A stretch of 64,000 bases of DNA. Source: Bacillus sp. FJAT-26390. GTDB lineage: Bacteria > Bacillota > Bacilli > Paenibacillales > Paenibacillaceae. Location: positions 186,001 through 250,000 of the forward strand of contig NZ_MAQX01000033.1 in the NCBI RefSeq assembly GCF_001682865.1, written 5' to 3'. The notes beneath the pieces are model-generated. The model was not told the DNA's origin and did not search any database. It was given only the letters and a program-made list of their open reading frames with translations. This document shows positions 50,806 through 59,688 of this stretch, piece by piece; the first letter of the stretch is position 1, and each line of letters starts with the position of its first letter. The translations under genes and the position numbers were made by a program.

Positions 50806-52023
50806 ATGGCGGCTGCTTCGTCCTTTGTTATTTTCCCGGATGGCGGCTGGAATAGCCTCCCCGCTCCCTTTCAACAGCTGTTCAGCAAGCTTAGTGATAA
50901 ATATGCGATTTATATCGTTTCGGAAAGCCCCGTCCCTGCACAGGCGCCACCAGAAGTAACGTCTCTTTCCTTGAAACAGGCGGAGCAGTTCAACTGGGAG
51001 CAGGCTGCCGCCGTCGTTTTGCATCCTTGCTGGATTCAAACGGCGATGGCCGCTAAGCCGCTTATGCTTATTGCGATGCCGGAATCTCCCCAGCAAGGCG
51101 AGCCTGCACTTTGGACAAAATGCCGGAAATGGTTATGCGCGCATGCTGATTTAATCATCACGGAATCGGAGACTTATTATTTGGAGCAATCCTTTTGCAC
51201 GGAGCATGTCTTCCTGCTCGACGGACGGGATGAGGTATGCGACTTGCTGGCAAAGCAGGCTTTCAGCTGGATGCTCAGCGGCTTCTCCCCTAAGCCGCTT
51301 ATTCGTTTGCAGCAGCGCAGCCTTGCGGAATGGTACAGCAAGCTGCTCAGCGCTGGGGCTGGGCAGCCAGAGACGAGCAGGCTGCAGCCTTTATTTTTCC
51401 ACGCGGTTTATCGGTATCTGATTTGTGATCTGGAACGAGCAAAGGAAGCGCTGCTTGCTTCATTCGAGCTTGCCGTTATGGAAGGAAAAGAGGACGCTCT
51501 AAGTACGTATTACCGTTTTTTGTCCGCCATTGAACTAAAGCAGGGACTGACCAAACAAGCCGTTCAAACGTACAGCTTCACCGCCGTCACGGAGGAGGAG
51601 AAGCAAACGGTCAGCTATCTGGATGATTGGCTTCATCAAGGGAAAGACGGGCTTGCAGGAGCGCTGCTCTATCGTCTGAACGATGATTTTAAGCAGTCGC
51701 TTGAGCGGCTGGAGCTGATTGAAGCAGAACCGATGGCCGAACGGCTCGCCACCGAGTCCTGCATACAGAGCGGACGGCTAATGAAGGCGATCGCCCTCCT
51801 ATCACCGGAGCATCTGACGACCGATGAGGAACGGCAGCAATATTTGCTGCTTCGGGGAACCACGTTTCTGCTTGAAGGGAAACGCCACGAGGCGATTCAT
51901 GCTTTTTTGGAGGCAGCGGAAAATGGCTTGGAGGCGCTTGGCAATATCGCCGAGCTGGCGGTGCTAGACTCAGCGGTGCTCGAGCTCGCCAAAGATGTTA
52001 GCAGGAGAGCCTCAGATATATAA
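50806..52023 (+). CDS. Unrecognised protein with N-terminal GT-like and C-terminal helical-repeat regions
   Basis: 405 aa. The N-terminal 170 residues (VIFPDGGWNSLPAPFQQLF, YAIYIVSESPV, LIITESETYYLEQ) have a Rossmann-like rhythm like the first half of GT4 enzymes. From about residue 210 it is all helical and TPR-like (YRYLICDLERAKEALLASFELAVMEGK, LLLRGTTFLLEGKRHEAIHAFLEAAENG). ATG at 50806 behind GGAAGGTG. First of three genes ending in two glycosyltransferases. Function unknown. Confidence 0.65.
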   Translation: MAAASSFVIFPDGGWNSLPAPFQQLFSKLSDKYAIYIVSESPVPAQAPPEVTSLSLKQAEQFNWEQAAAVVLHPCWIQTAMAAKPLMLIAMPESPQQGEPALWTKCRKWLCAHADLIITESETYYLEQSFCTEHVFLLDGRDEVCDLLAKQAFSWMLSGFSPKPLIRLQQRSLAEWYSKLLSAGAGQPETSRLQPLFFHAVYRYLICDLERAKEALLASFELAVMEGKEDALSTYYRFLSAIELKQGLTKQAVQTYSFTAVTEEEKQTVSYLDDWLHQGKDGLAGALLYRLNDDFKQSLERLELIEAEPMAERLATESCIQSGRLMKAIALLSPEHLTTDEERQQYLLLRGTTFLLEGKRHEAIHAFLEAAENGLEALGNIAELAVLDSAVLELAKDVSRRASDI

Positions 52024-52045
52024 AAGCGAAGAAGGAGGACGTTCC

Positions 52046-52792
52046 ATGGACGACGGACGCATTTGGCGGCGCAAGAAGAACGGCAATAAGCTGACGGCCA
52101 TTTTGCAGGTGCGAAATGAACAGGGCCGGTACTTGGAAGCGGTATTGTCCGAGCTATCCGGCTTTGTCGACGAGCTAGTTATTGTGGATGACGCCAGCAC
52201 GGATGGAACCTATGAGCTATGCCGCTCCTTCGATAAAGTCGTGAAGCTGGTCCGTCTCGATACGCCTCTTTTTCGCTCGGAGTGGCAGCTGAGGCAAAGA
52301 CTGTGGCAGGAAACCGTAGCGACAGAACCCGATTGGATTTTGTCGGTGGACGCGGATGAAATCTATGAGCAGCGGGCAGCCAAAGCGATTAGGACATTAA
52401 TCAATCAGGAGCAATATGATTGGTTTGGTTTTCGCATGTTCGATTTCTGGGGCTCGCTCACTCATTACCGCGAGGATGAATGGTGGAATTTGCATAAGCG
52501 GCATACGATGACGCTCGTTCGCTATTTGCCGGGCTACCATTATTTCTATCCGCAATGGGAGCATCATGTGCCGAGACTGCCCATTACTGCCGCTGCGCTG
52601 CCGGGCGCTTGTACCGAATTTCGGATAAAGCATTTGGGCTGGGCAGGAAGCGGCGCCGATCGGCGTGCGAAGTACGAGCGTTACAAACAAATTGATCCAT
52701 TCGGCAAGTGGGGCAGCCTTGCGCATTACGAGTCGATACTCGATCCGAAGCCGAATTTGATCCGCTGGCGCGAGGAGGCGATTGAGGATTGA
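52046..52792 (+). CDS. GT2 glycosyltransferase
   Basis: 248 aa. LTAILQVRNEQGRYLEAVLSEL, VIVDDASTDGTYELC and the DxD-type ILSVDADEIYEQ mark a GT-A fold GT2 enzyme. A Trp/His-rich C-terminal part (YHYFYPQWEHHV, IKHLGWAGSGADRRAKYERYK) is shared with a family found in Paenibacillus surface-glycan loci. Start at 52046 behind GAAGGAGG, 8 nt; it follows its neighbour by 22 bp. Confidence 0.85.
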   Translation: MDDGRIWRRKKNGNKLTAILQVRNEQGRYLEAVLSELSGFVDELVIVDDASTDGTYELCRSFDKVVKLVRLDTPLFRSEWQLRQRLWQETVATEPDWILSVDADEIYEQRAAKAIRTLINQEQYDWFGFRMFDFWGSLTHYREDEWWNLHKRHTMTLVRYLPGYHYFYPQWEHHVPRLPITAAALPGACTEFRIKHLGWAGSGADRRAKYERYKQIDPFGKWGSLAHYESILDPKPNLIRWREEAIED

Positions 52793-53925
52793 GCGAGACT
52801 GAACGGGATACGGTTACGATTTTGACGCATAATTATTTAGATGGCTATACACAAAATATTTCGCGCCCGTTCGGCGGGGGCTTAGAGAGGTATGTGCATG
52901 CACTCTGCCAAGTCGTAACGGGCATGGGGCTTCGCCCCGTCGTGTATCAGCTCTCTTACTTTGGCGCATTTGATACGGTCTACGAAGGCGTTCGCGTTCG
53001 AGGCTGGACCTATGAGACCGATAAAATCGCCGCCGCTTTCGAGGAGATGGCCGAGGCTGCCGACGGATTGATCATTTATGGCAGCTGTATCTGGCATCCC
53101 ATTCGCTACAGACCGCGCAGCATCGGCATTTGCCACGGCATTAGCTGGGATCGGCATGATATGACGCGGGAGGCCAAGCAGGATGTCGCTGCCATCATCA
53201 ACGAAGCGATCAGGCAGCTCGACCGCGTCGTTTCCGTTGACTCGCAATTTTTAACTTACTGCCGCTCCGTCTGCTGCTATTCCGATCCCGCCAGCATTAT
53301 TCTGCTCCCAAACGCGGTCGATACGGATTGGTTTACGCCGGGCAGAGGCAGCGAAGCTCAGAGCAAGCCTCTGCGCGTGTTGTTTCCGCGAAGACTCAGC
53401 TATGAACGCGGAGTCGTTCCGATGATGCTGCTCACAGATGCGATTTTGCAGGAGTACCCGAACGTAATTATCGAGTTCGCCGGCGAGCTGGTTGAAGGAA
53501 CGACGATCGCTGCCGCTTTCCACCTTTGGGTAGACGCCCATCCGAATAAAGCCCGAATCGCGCATCGCACCTACTCGTTCAGCGAAGTCCGAGAGGCTTA
53601 CAGAAATGCCGACATCGCCGTTATCCCGACGATTTTCTCAGAAGGCACGTCGCTTGCCTGCTTGGAAGCCATGAGCTGCGGCCTCCCCGTCGTATCCGCC
53701 AATGTCGGCGGACTAAACGATATCGTCATCGACGGCATGAACGGCAGGCTTGTCTCTCCAAGGGCACAAGCGCTCACCGAAGCGGTTCGCGCTTTGCTGG
53801 ACGATGAGGACAAACGCCTCTCCATGAGCCAAATGGCCAGGCAAACCGCCCTCGCATTCGATCAGCGCAAATGGAATGAGCAGTGGAGAGGAATCATTGC
53901 GGAGCAGCTGGGGAGATTGAGGTGA
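52789..53925 (+). CDS. GT4 glycosyltransferase
   Basis: 378 aa. FGGGLERYVHALCQVVTGMGLRP is the acceptor-side Gly motif; LFPRRLSYERGVVPMMLLTDAI and EGTSLACLEAMSCGLPVVSANVGGLNDIV give the nucleotide-sugar site with the conserved Glu. TTG start at 52789 overlaps the preceding stop (TTGA) with GGAGG 11 nt upstream. Last gene of the unit. Confidence 0.88.
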   Translation: MSETERDTVTILTHNYLDGYTQNISRPFGGGLERYVHALCQVVTGMGLRPVVYQLSYFGAFDTVYEGVRVRGWTYETDKIAAAFEEMAEAADGLIIYGSCIWHPIRYRPRSIGICHGISWDRHDMTREAKQDVAAIINEAIRQLDRVVSVDSQFLTYCRSVCCYSDPASIILLPNAVDTDWFTPGRGSEAQSKPLRVLFPRRLSYERGVVPMMLLTDAILQEYPNVIIEFAGELVEGTTIAAAFHLWVDAHPNKARIAHRTYSFSEVREAYRNADIAVIPTIFSEGTSLACLEAMSCGLPVVSANVGGLNDIVIDGMNGRLVSPRAQALTEAVRALLDDEDKRLSMSQMARQTALAFDQRKWNEQWRGIIAEQLGRLR

Positions 53926-53999
53926 CTTCGGGCGCGGGGGTAGGTTGTTAGAGGGTTCGCCTAGCTAAAAAATCAATAAACGATTCAATCGTATATTGA

Positions 54000-56003
54000 T
54001 TATGAAAATAGCGCAGAGACGGCTCTCAGCCTCGTCTCTGCTTCCACTTGCAGCGGCGGCATTGCTATCGCCGCAGCTACCGCGGCGCGAGCGCGCGCCG
54101 CGAACGCTGCCGCCAGCCCTGCTGCGGCTGCGCGGGCAACCCATGGCTGCGCCGCCGCAGACGTCGCGGCGCTGCCAAAGCTGCCAGCCGCAGCGCGCCA
54201 GTCGGCTGCTGCGGCTGCAAGCACGCCCGCGGCAAGCTGCGCGGGCGCCGAGCTGCCGCTCGCGAGCGCATAGCGCTGCGCTGCGCGGGCACCCTGTGGT
54301 GCGCGAATAACCGCGCACCATTGCAGCGGCGGCAGAGCCGATATGCCGCCCGCACCCGCAAGATCCACCCAAGCTTGCCAAGCGCGAACGCGCAGCAGCG
54401 CCTGCTCCAGCGGCGCCGAACACTCCCGCGCCGGCACAATCCCCCCGCCCGCTTCGCGAAGCGCAAGCGCGTACAAATAAAGCGCTCGCCGCTCGTCAGC
54501 CTCCGGCAATTGCTCCCACAACTCGCGCCCCTGCTCGCAGTCGCCTAGCTGCACGTATAACAGTCCTCGCCAGAACAAAGCTTGCTGCTTGTGATCAGCC
54601 CCAAAAACAGAAGCTATTAGCTTTTCAACGATTGGAACTTCGCTATTTTTGACGTAGCCTAGTTTCCCCTCAGCCTGCGACCCGTCTTCATTCCGGGCAA
54701 GCGTTTCAAACCCTGCATCGCCCATCCGCTCCAGAAGCGCTTCGCCTACTGCCTTTATCTCCTGCTCACTTCCCTCATCTAGCAGCTTGCTCAAAGCCTC
54801 CAACAAACGCAATCGAAATCGATCATCCACCGTCCCCAGCAGCATCAGTCGTTCCCATGCGGCTAAATAACGAGGCTGCCGAGCTGCCGACCTGCTGTAG
54901 CAATCTGCCGCCTTCTCCCAAGCGTACAAGCGCTCGCAAACTATGCCTGCCGCATGCAACGTCCGGTAGCTTCCCGCTCCAGGAGCGGTCGAATAATAGT
55001 CGGGAACACTCCCAATATGGAGTGCCTGTTCAAGCACAGCAAGCGACTCCGCGTTTCTATCCTGCTCTTGCAAAGCTAATGCCAACGCTTCATAAAGATC
55101 CGGAAAATCTGCAAATCCAAGCTCTACGATGCCTTTTCTCGCCCATTTCTCCGCAGCGTGAAGCCTGCCAAGCGCAAGACAGGCGTAGCTCAGCTTTAAT
55201 AGAAGATCGGAAGCGTAGCCGTCATTTGCCTTTAATTGCTGCGCGACCGGTTCAAGCCAAGCTGCCGCCTCCGCCCAGTTGCGATAAGTAAAGCATTCTG
55301 TCCCCATGGCGTAATGCAGAACAGGATCTTCAGGATTATGATGCAGAGCAGCTTGCAAAATCCGCCTATTCCGCTCCCGCTTCCCCTTCCTTGCTACAAC
55401 TTCAGCTCGATAGCCCTCATGCCACACTGTCACCGGAGCATAAGCCAGTGCCCTTTCCCCAAACGACGTTATGCTTGTAGCTGCCTCTTCATGCAGCGCT
55501 CCTCTAAACCGGATTTGCGGATCATTGCGAAACAAGCGGCATACCGCATCCGCAATAAAGGCATCGCCCGCTTCAAGCACGTTGCCTCCTTCTATGCTTG
55601 ACCCGATCCAGCTGCACAGCTTAATGTAATATCCGGCGCATGCCGTATTCGCAAGCAAGTCCTCCCAAATATCCAGCGCGGCGGGCTCAATCCGTTCATC
55701 CGCATCCAGCACCAGCACCCAAGGCTGCTTAGCCTGTTCAAGCCCTAAATTGCGCGCTGCCGCAAAATCATCAGTCCAAAGCGCGTGTACAACCTTCGCT
55801 CCAAAACCTTCTGCAATTTGGACCGTACGATCTGTCGATCCCGTATCTACGATGATGATTTCAGATACATACGCTTGAGCGGATGCTAGACATGCAGGCA
55901 AAAGGGTCTCCTCGTCCCTGACGATCATACATAACGAAACAGGCGGCTTCCTAGCCATAGTTTGAGTATTCGCGCTTACAGCGTCCTTATCCTCAGCATT
56001 CAT
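54000..56003 (-). CDS. GT2 glycosyltransferase with helical repeats, paralogue C
   Basis: 667 aa. GT2 domain about residues 25-260: VSLCMIVRDEETLLPACLASA, IIIVDTGSTDRTVQIAEGFGA, VLVLDADERIEP. The remainder is TPR-like (PVLHYAMGTECFTYRNWAEAAAWLEPV, LYEALALALQEQDRNAESLAVLEQAL). The last 170 residues are very Ala/Arg-rich and GC-rich, unlike the rest. ATG at 56003 overlaps the paralogue B stop as ATGA. Last of the minus-strand glycosylation unit. Related in layout to SunS-like and spore-coat GT2-TPR enzymes. Confidence 0.85.
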   Translation of the reverse strand: MNAEDKDAVSANTQTMARKPPVSLCMIVRDEETLLPACLASAQAYVSEIIIVDTGSTDRTVQIAEGFGAKVVHALWTDDFAAARNLGLEQAKQPWVLVLDADERIEPAALDIWEDLLANTACAGYYIKLCSWIGSSIEGGNVLEAGDAFIADAVCRLFRNDPQIRFRGALHEEAATSITSFGERALAYAPVTVWHEGYRAEVVARKGKRERNRRILQAALHHNPEDPVLHYAMGTECFTYRNWAEAAAWLEPVAQQLKANDGYASDLLLKLSYACLALGRLHAAEKWARKGIVELGFADFPDLYEALALALQEQDRNAESLAVLEQALHIGSVPDYYSTAPGAGSYRTLHAAGIVCERLYAWEKAADCYSRSAARQPRYLAAWERLMLLGTVDDRFRLRLLEALSKLLDEGSEQEIKAVGEALLERMGDAGFETLARNEDGSQAEGKLGYVKNSEVPIVEKLIASVFGADHKQQALFWRGLLYVQLGDCEQGRELWEQLPEADERRALYLYALALREAGGGIVPARECSAPLEQALLRVRAWQAWVDLAGAGGISALPPLQWCAVIRAPQGARAAQRYALASGSSAPAQLAAGVLAAAAADWRAAAGSFGSAATSAAAQPWVARAAAAGLAAAFAARARAAVAAAIAMPPLQVEAETRLRAVSALFS

Positions 56004-57538
56004 CGGCGAGGCCCCCAGCCTTCCTCGCATGGAAGGAGCAGCCTAAGTGCAGTTACGGCTTTATTGGAGCGCTGCAGCCGCTCCAAATGCCAATCCGCTC
56101 GGAGGCACATCTCTGAAAATAAACCCGACGTACCTATCGGCGTTTGCACGGGTTCCTGCTCCTGCTCCTGCCCCTGATCCCGCAACAGTCCCCGCTCCGT
56201 TTTCTGCCCCTTCTCCTCATCCCCCACTCCACCAATTCGCTCGAACCATGCCTCCAGCCGTCGTCTCTGTTCATCGCTATGCTGAGCTGCATGCCAGTTC
56301 ACCCATTCGATGGCCGCCTGCTCGCAGCCGCTTTCCGCGATAACATCCGCTACCTTCAATACAGCCTCCTCATTATGGCAGGCGAGCTGAGCTGCCAGTA
56401 TCGCCGCTAGTCGATCTGCTTCTCCGGCGATGCGCAAATATCTGCACAGCCTGTACAGAGGCGGCATTAGTGAGGAATGCTGACGGAGAGAAGCGATATA
56501 AGCGCGAATAACGCCTTGTGTATCAAGCTGCGCTTCCTTCAGCCTGCCGAGCATATAGGACGTGCGGTAAGTGCCGATTCCATCCTCCGTATGATACTGC
56601 GGCGGAGCCGCTCCAAGCTGCAACGCCTTCTCGGCAGCATGCACTGCTTGTCGCAGCTGGCCGTTCTGCGCCAGCGATAATGAGCGATAATGGTGCATAT
56701 CGGGATAGTCGGCGAATTGCGCCGTCCCCTTAGTCGCGGCATCAACCGATTCAGCCCAGCGATGAAGGGAAAGCAAGCTCCTCACTTCATATTTCAATAC
56801 CAGATGCGCATAGCTTAGCTGTCCGAACCCTTCCTGCTTCTTGACGAAACGAAACGCCTCAAGCGCCTTCTCTGGCATGCCCGCCCGCAAAAACTCTACG
56901 CCCAAATTATAGCGATGAAAGACGTTATTCGGCTCTTCCAGAACCGCCCGCTCCAGCAGCTCCATATTGCGCTGCAGCTTATTTTTCTCAAGCACAATAT
57001 CATGCCGATAGCCATAGTGAAAAATTTTTGCATCCGTCAGCCGAAACACGGCCTCCGGCCATCTCCGTAAAATAGAGGCCGCGATCTGCTCGTGAATTCT
57101 GCCTTCGAACCGAATATGCTGGTCATTGCGAAACAATCGCAAAACAGGGTGAACCGTCCCTCCCCGTTCATCGTCGCTTGAACCAACCACATTCCATATT
57201 TGCAAAAATAGCCCTGAAGCCTCGTGATCAGCCTCCTCTCGCAGCTGACTGCCCGTTGCAGCATCAAGCATCTCGTCTGCATCAAGAAACAGCACCCATT
57301 CGCCTTGAGCTCGTGCAAGACCAACATTCCGTGCCTTGGCAAAATCCTGCTCCCACTCCGCCCGCACGACGATCGCCCCAAATTGCTCCGCAACTTCAAT
57401 CGTGCGATCCGAGGAGCCTGTATCGACGATGATAATCTCGTCAACAATACCTTGCACGCTCTTCAGGCAGCGAGGCAGCTGCTGCTCTTCATTCCGGACG
57501 ATCATGCATAAGGAAATCAGCTTCCGCAGCTTCTCCAT
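56000..57538 (-). CDS. GT2 glycosyltransferase with helical repeats, paralogue B
   Basis: 512 aa. GT2 domain: ISLCMIVRNEEQQLPRCLKSVQ, IIIVDTGSSDRTIEVAEQFGA, VLFLDADEMLDA, then HPVLRLFRNDQHIRFEGRIHEQI, a segment shared by all three paralogues. TPR-like region from about 210 (VFHRYNLGVEFLRAGMPEKALEAFRFV). Near residue 470 is a Glu/Gln-rich low-complexity stretch. The AAAGGAGG site and the conserved N-terminus fix the start at 57538, which lies 50 bp inside the end of paralogue A. Confidence 0.87.
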   Translation of the reverse strand: MEKLRKLISLCMIVRNEEQQLPRCLKSVQGIVDEIIIVDTGSSDRTIEVAEQFGAIVVRAEWEQDFAKARNVGLARAQGEWVLFLDADEMLDAATGSQLREEADHEASGLFLQIWNVVGSSDDERGGTVHPVLRLFRNDQHIRFEGRIHEQIAASILRRWPEAVFRLTDAKIFHYGYRHDIVLEKNKLQRNMELLERAVLEEPNNVFHRYNLGVEFLRAGMPEKALEAFRFVKKQEGFGQLSYAHLVLKYEVRSLLSLHRWAESVDAATKGTAQFADYPDMHHYRSLSLAQNGQLRQAVHAAEKALQLGAAPPQYHTEDGIGTYRTSYMLGRLKEAQLDTQGVIRAYIASLRQHSSLMPPLYRLCRYLRIAGEADRLAAILAAQLACHNEEAVLKVADVIAESGCEQAAIEWVNWHAAQHSDEQRRRLEAWFERIGGVGDEEKGQKTERGLLRDQGQEQEQEPVQTPIGTSGLFSEMCLRADWHLERLQRSNKAVTALRLLLPCEEGWGPRR

Positions 57539-59642
57539 TCGCTCGCCTCCTTTGCATGCCGTTCCATTTCGTTTTCCAGCCCAGCGCATCTAGGCGCTTT
57601 ATAACTTCCTGCAGTCTGCTCGCATCGGATTCAGCCCAGCTTCCATCCCAGCCTCTGCTGCTCCCCGCGCCTGTTAACTCCAGCGCTTCTAAAACAAGCT
57701 GCAAGCTGGCTGCGGCTGAACCGAGCGTTGATCGGTCTGCCGTACCGCCATCTGTCGACCCTCCAGCCGACGCACCGCGCTCGAACATGCCCAGCGCTTC
57801 GCTATAAAGACTCTTATTGTAAAGCAGCTCACCCAAGCGAAACCAATGCCCGCTGTTTAAATCTCCTTCTTCCGAGAAACGGCGCAGCATCCATTCAGCG
57901 GCAGCATCCTTATAACCTTGGTCGTACAGCACATGCTCAAAATATACCGATAGCGCTGCATCCGTATCCGCCAGCCGCTTTGCAAGCCGAAGCATCCCCA
58001 AAGACACGGCTCGCTCAAGCAGCTCTTTGGCAATAGCCATTTCCTGCTTCTGGGCAAGCCAAGTTTCTTCCTTATTAGCCGAGTATGAAGCATCTGCCAG
58101 CATCGTCTCGATTATTTTTAACCATCCGCTATCGCTCTCAGGCCATATCGCTTTAGCCGCGTAATCCAATTCTTCATCTGCCAGAGCACGGCTATCGTTC
58201 CAAAAGCACAGCGCTGCGGCTATCGCTATTTCCCGGAGCAGCGCTTCCCCACTTCCTCCTTGTCGCCGCTCCAGCTCCTTCAACAGCATTTCTCCCGCTT
58301 CCGCATAATGCCCCGTGCCGATAAGTGCGGCAGCAAACCCGTGAACATCCTGCAGCGATCCATGCTCAGCAAGCACATCGCTTTCCACACGCCTCCACAG
58401 CGGAAGCGCTATGCCAAAAGCGCCTATTCGCGTCAAGCATCGGGCAAGCCATAGTTCCCCTGATTGCGGCATGCCAACCACCTTTACGAGCCGGTCACGA
58501 ATAGCCGTATCACTTAAACCTTTTTGGTGAAGCACGTCTGCCAGCCCACAGTAAGCTGGCTCCCAATGCGGAATTTCCGTTACCAATTGCTCGAACAGCA
58601 GCTCAGACCGCTCCAGCTCTCCTAGCTCCAGCCATACGTCAGCGAGTGCAAAACGTGGCAGCACGCCGCCCGCTTCCGCTTCCGATACATAACCCGACAC
58701 GCTTTTGCCTACTGCAATAGCCGCCTCATAAGCTGCTGCCGCTTCAAGCAGCATGCCGGTTGAGCGAAGAGCATCCCCGTACAATAGCTGCAAATCCGAA
58801 TAACCACTGTATCTCTCAGCCTCTGCTTGCAGCATAGCTGCGGCTTCCTCTGCATGATGAAGCGCAAGCAGTACTTTTGCGTAATCCCGTACTAAAGTTG
58901 GCCGAAACGGAGCATCTGCCGCTACCTCATCGAGCGCATGTTTGAACGCTATTCGAGCATCCTCCACTCTGCCAAGCTGGCACATCGTAACGCCATAATT
59001 GTAAAGGCAAAAAGGATCATTGGGACGCCTAGTCAGCTGCCTCGCAATGATCCGTAAGTTTCGTTCCGCTTTTTTCTTGCGCGCTATTACCGAAGGCTTA
59101 TATCCATCATGTTTAATGGTTAGTCCGCTATCGCTTATTGGTCCGTCTACATCAAGCACCCGGCCTGATTGGCTCCCGCCGGCTGCCGGCTTGACAAGCT
59201 GTTCGTGAATTTCTCCTACGTATAGGTATCCGCGATCAGCGCGAAATACCCGCACGGCATCATTCACCTGCTGTTTGCCCACACCTTCAGAGCTCAGCTC
59301 ATGCTCCATCCGAAAACGAAGTGCAGCCGACGTCGTCCGCTTTAGCTCCTCCCGCAGCTTCAGCCCTGACTGAACAGACTCCGCCAACCACTCATCAGCA
59401 TCCAACACGAGCACCCACAGCGTTCGTGCATGCAGCAAGGCTTCATTTCTAACTACGGAGAAATCATCCTGCCAAGCAACGGGCAGCACTCTAGCGCCAT
59501 ACCGCTTCGCTATATCTACCGTATCGTCTGTAGAGCCTGTGTCTGCAACAATGATCTCATCTGCAAATGCTTTTACGCTTTGCAAGCAGCGCTCAAGCAC
59601 ATCAGCCTCGTTACGCGCAATTACGTGTACGCCGAGCAGCAT
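57489..59642 (-). CDS. GT2 glycosyltransferase with helical repeats, paralogue A
   Basis: 717 aa, the longest of the three. LGVHVIARNEADVLERCLQSVKAF, IIVADTGSTDDTVDIAKRYGA and VLVLDADEWLAES define GT2; NDAVRVFRADRGYLYVGEIHEQLV and IKHDGYKPSVIARKKKAERNLRII follow as in the paralogues. The rest is TPR-like (DPFCLYNYGVTMCQLGRVEDARIAFKHAL). GGGAGGG precedes the ATG. It follows the repeat protein by 46 bp, so enzyme and candidate acceptor are cotranscribed. Confidence 0.87.
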   Translation of the reverse strand: MLLGVHVIARNEADVLERCLQSVKAFADEIIVADTGSTDDTVDIAKRYGARVLPVAWQDDFSVVRNEALLHARTLWVLVLDADEWLAESVQSGLKLREELKRTTSAALRFRMEHELSSEGVGKQQVNDAVRVFRADRGYLYVGEIHEQLVKPAAGGSQSGRVLDVDGPISDSGLTIKHDGYKPSVIARKKKAERNLRIIARQLTRRPNDPFCLYNYGVTMCQLGRVEDARIAFKHALDEVAADAPFRPTLVRDYAKVLLALHHAEEAAAMLQAEAERYSGYSDLQLLYGDALRSTGMLLEAAAAYEAAIAVGKSVSGYVSEAEAGGVLPRFALADVWLELGELERSELLFEQLVTEIPHWEPAYCGLADVLHQKGLSDTAIRDRLVKVVGMPQSGELWLARCLTRIGAFGIALPLWRRVESDVLAEHGSLQDVHGFAAALIGTGHYAEAGEMLLKELERRQGGSGEALLREIAIAAALCFWNDSRALADEELDYAAKAIWPESDSGWLKIIETMLADASYSANKEETWLAQKQEMAIAKELLERAVSLGMLRLAKRLADTDAALSVYFEHVLYDQGYKDAAAEWMLRRFSEEGDLNSGHWFRLGELLYNKSLYSEALGMFERGASAGGSTDGGTADRSTLGSAAASLQLVLEALELTGAGSSRGWDGSWAESDASRLQEVIKRLDALGWKTKWNGMQRRRANGEAAEADFLMHDRPE

Positions 59643-59688
59643 TCGCTACCCTCCCAAATAATAAATCATTATTTTGCTGAAGCACGCA

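Noticed and set aside
49312..51096. Symporter frame extended upstream to 51096
   Set aside because: The added residues are antisense to the next gene; MKDQYRTDERF at 50646 is the normal start.
53965..54548. Several long open frames on both strands
   Set aside because: By-product of the GC-rich, Ala/Arg-coding end of glycosyltransferase C.
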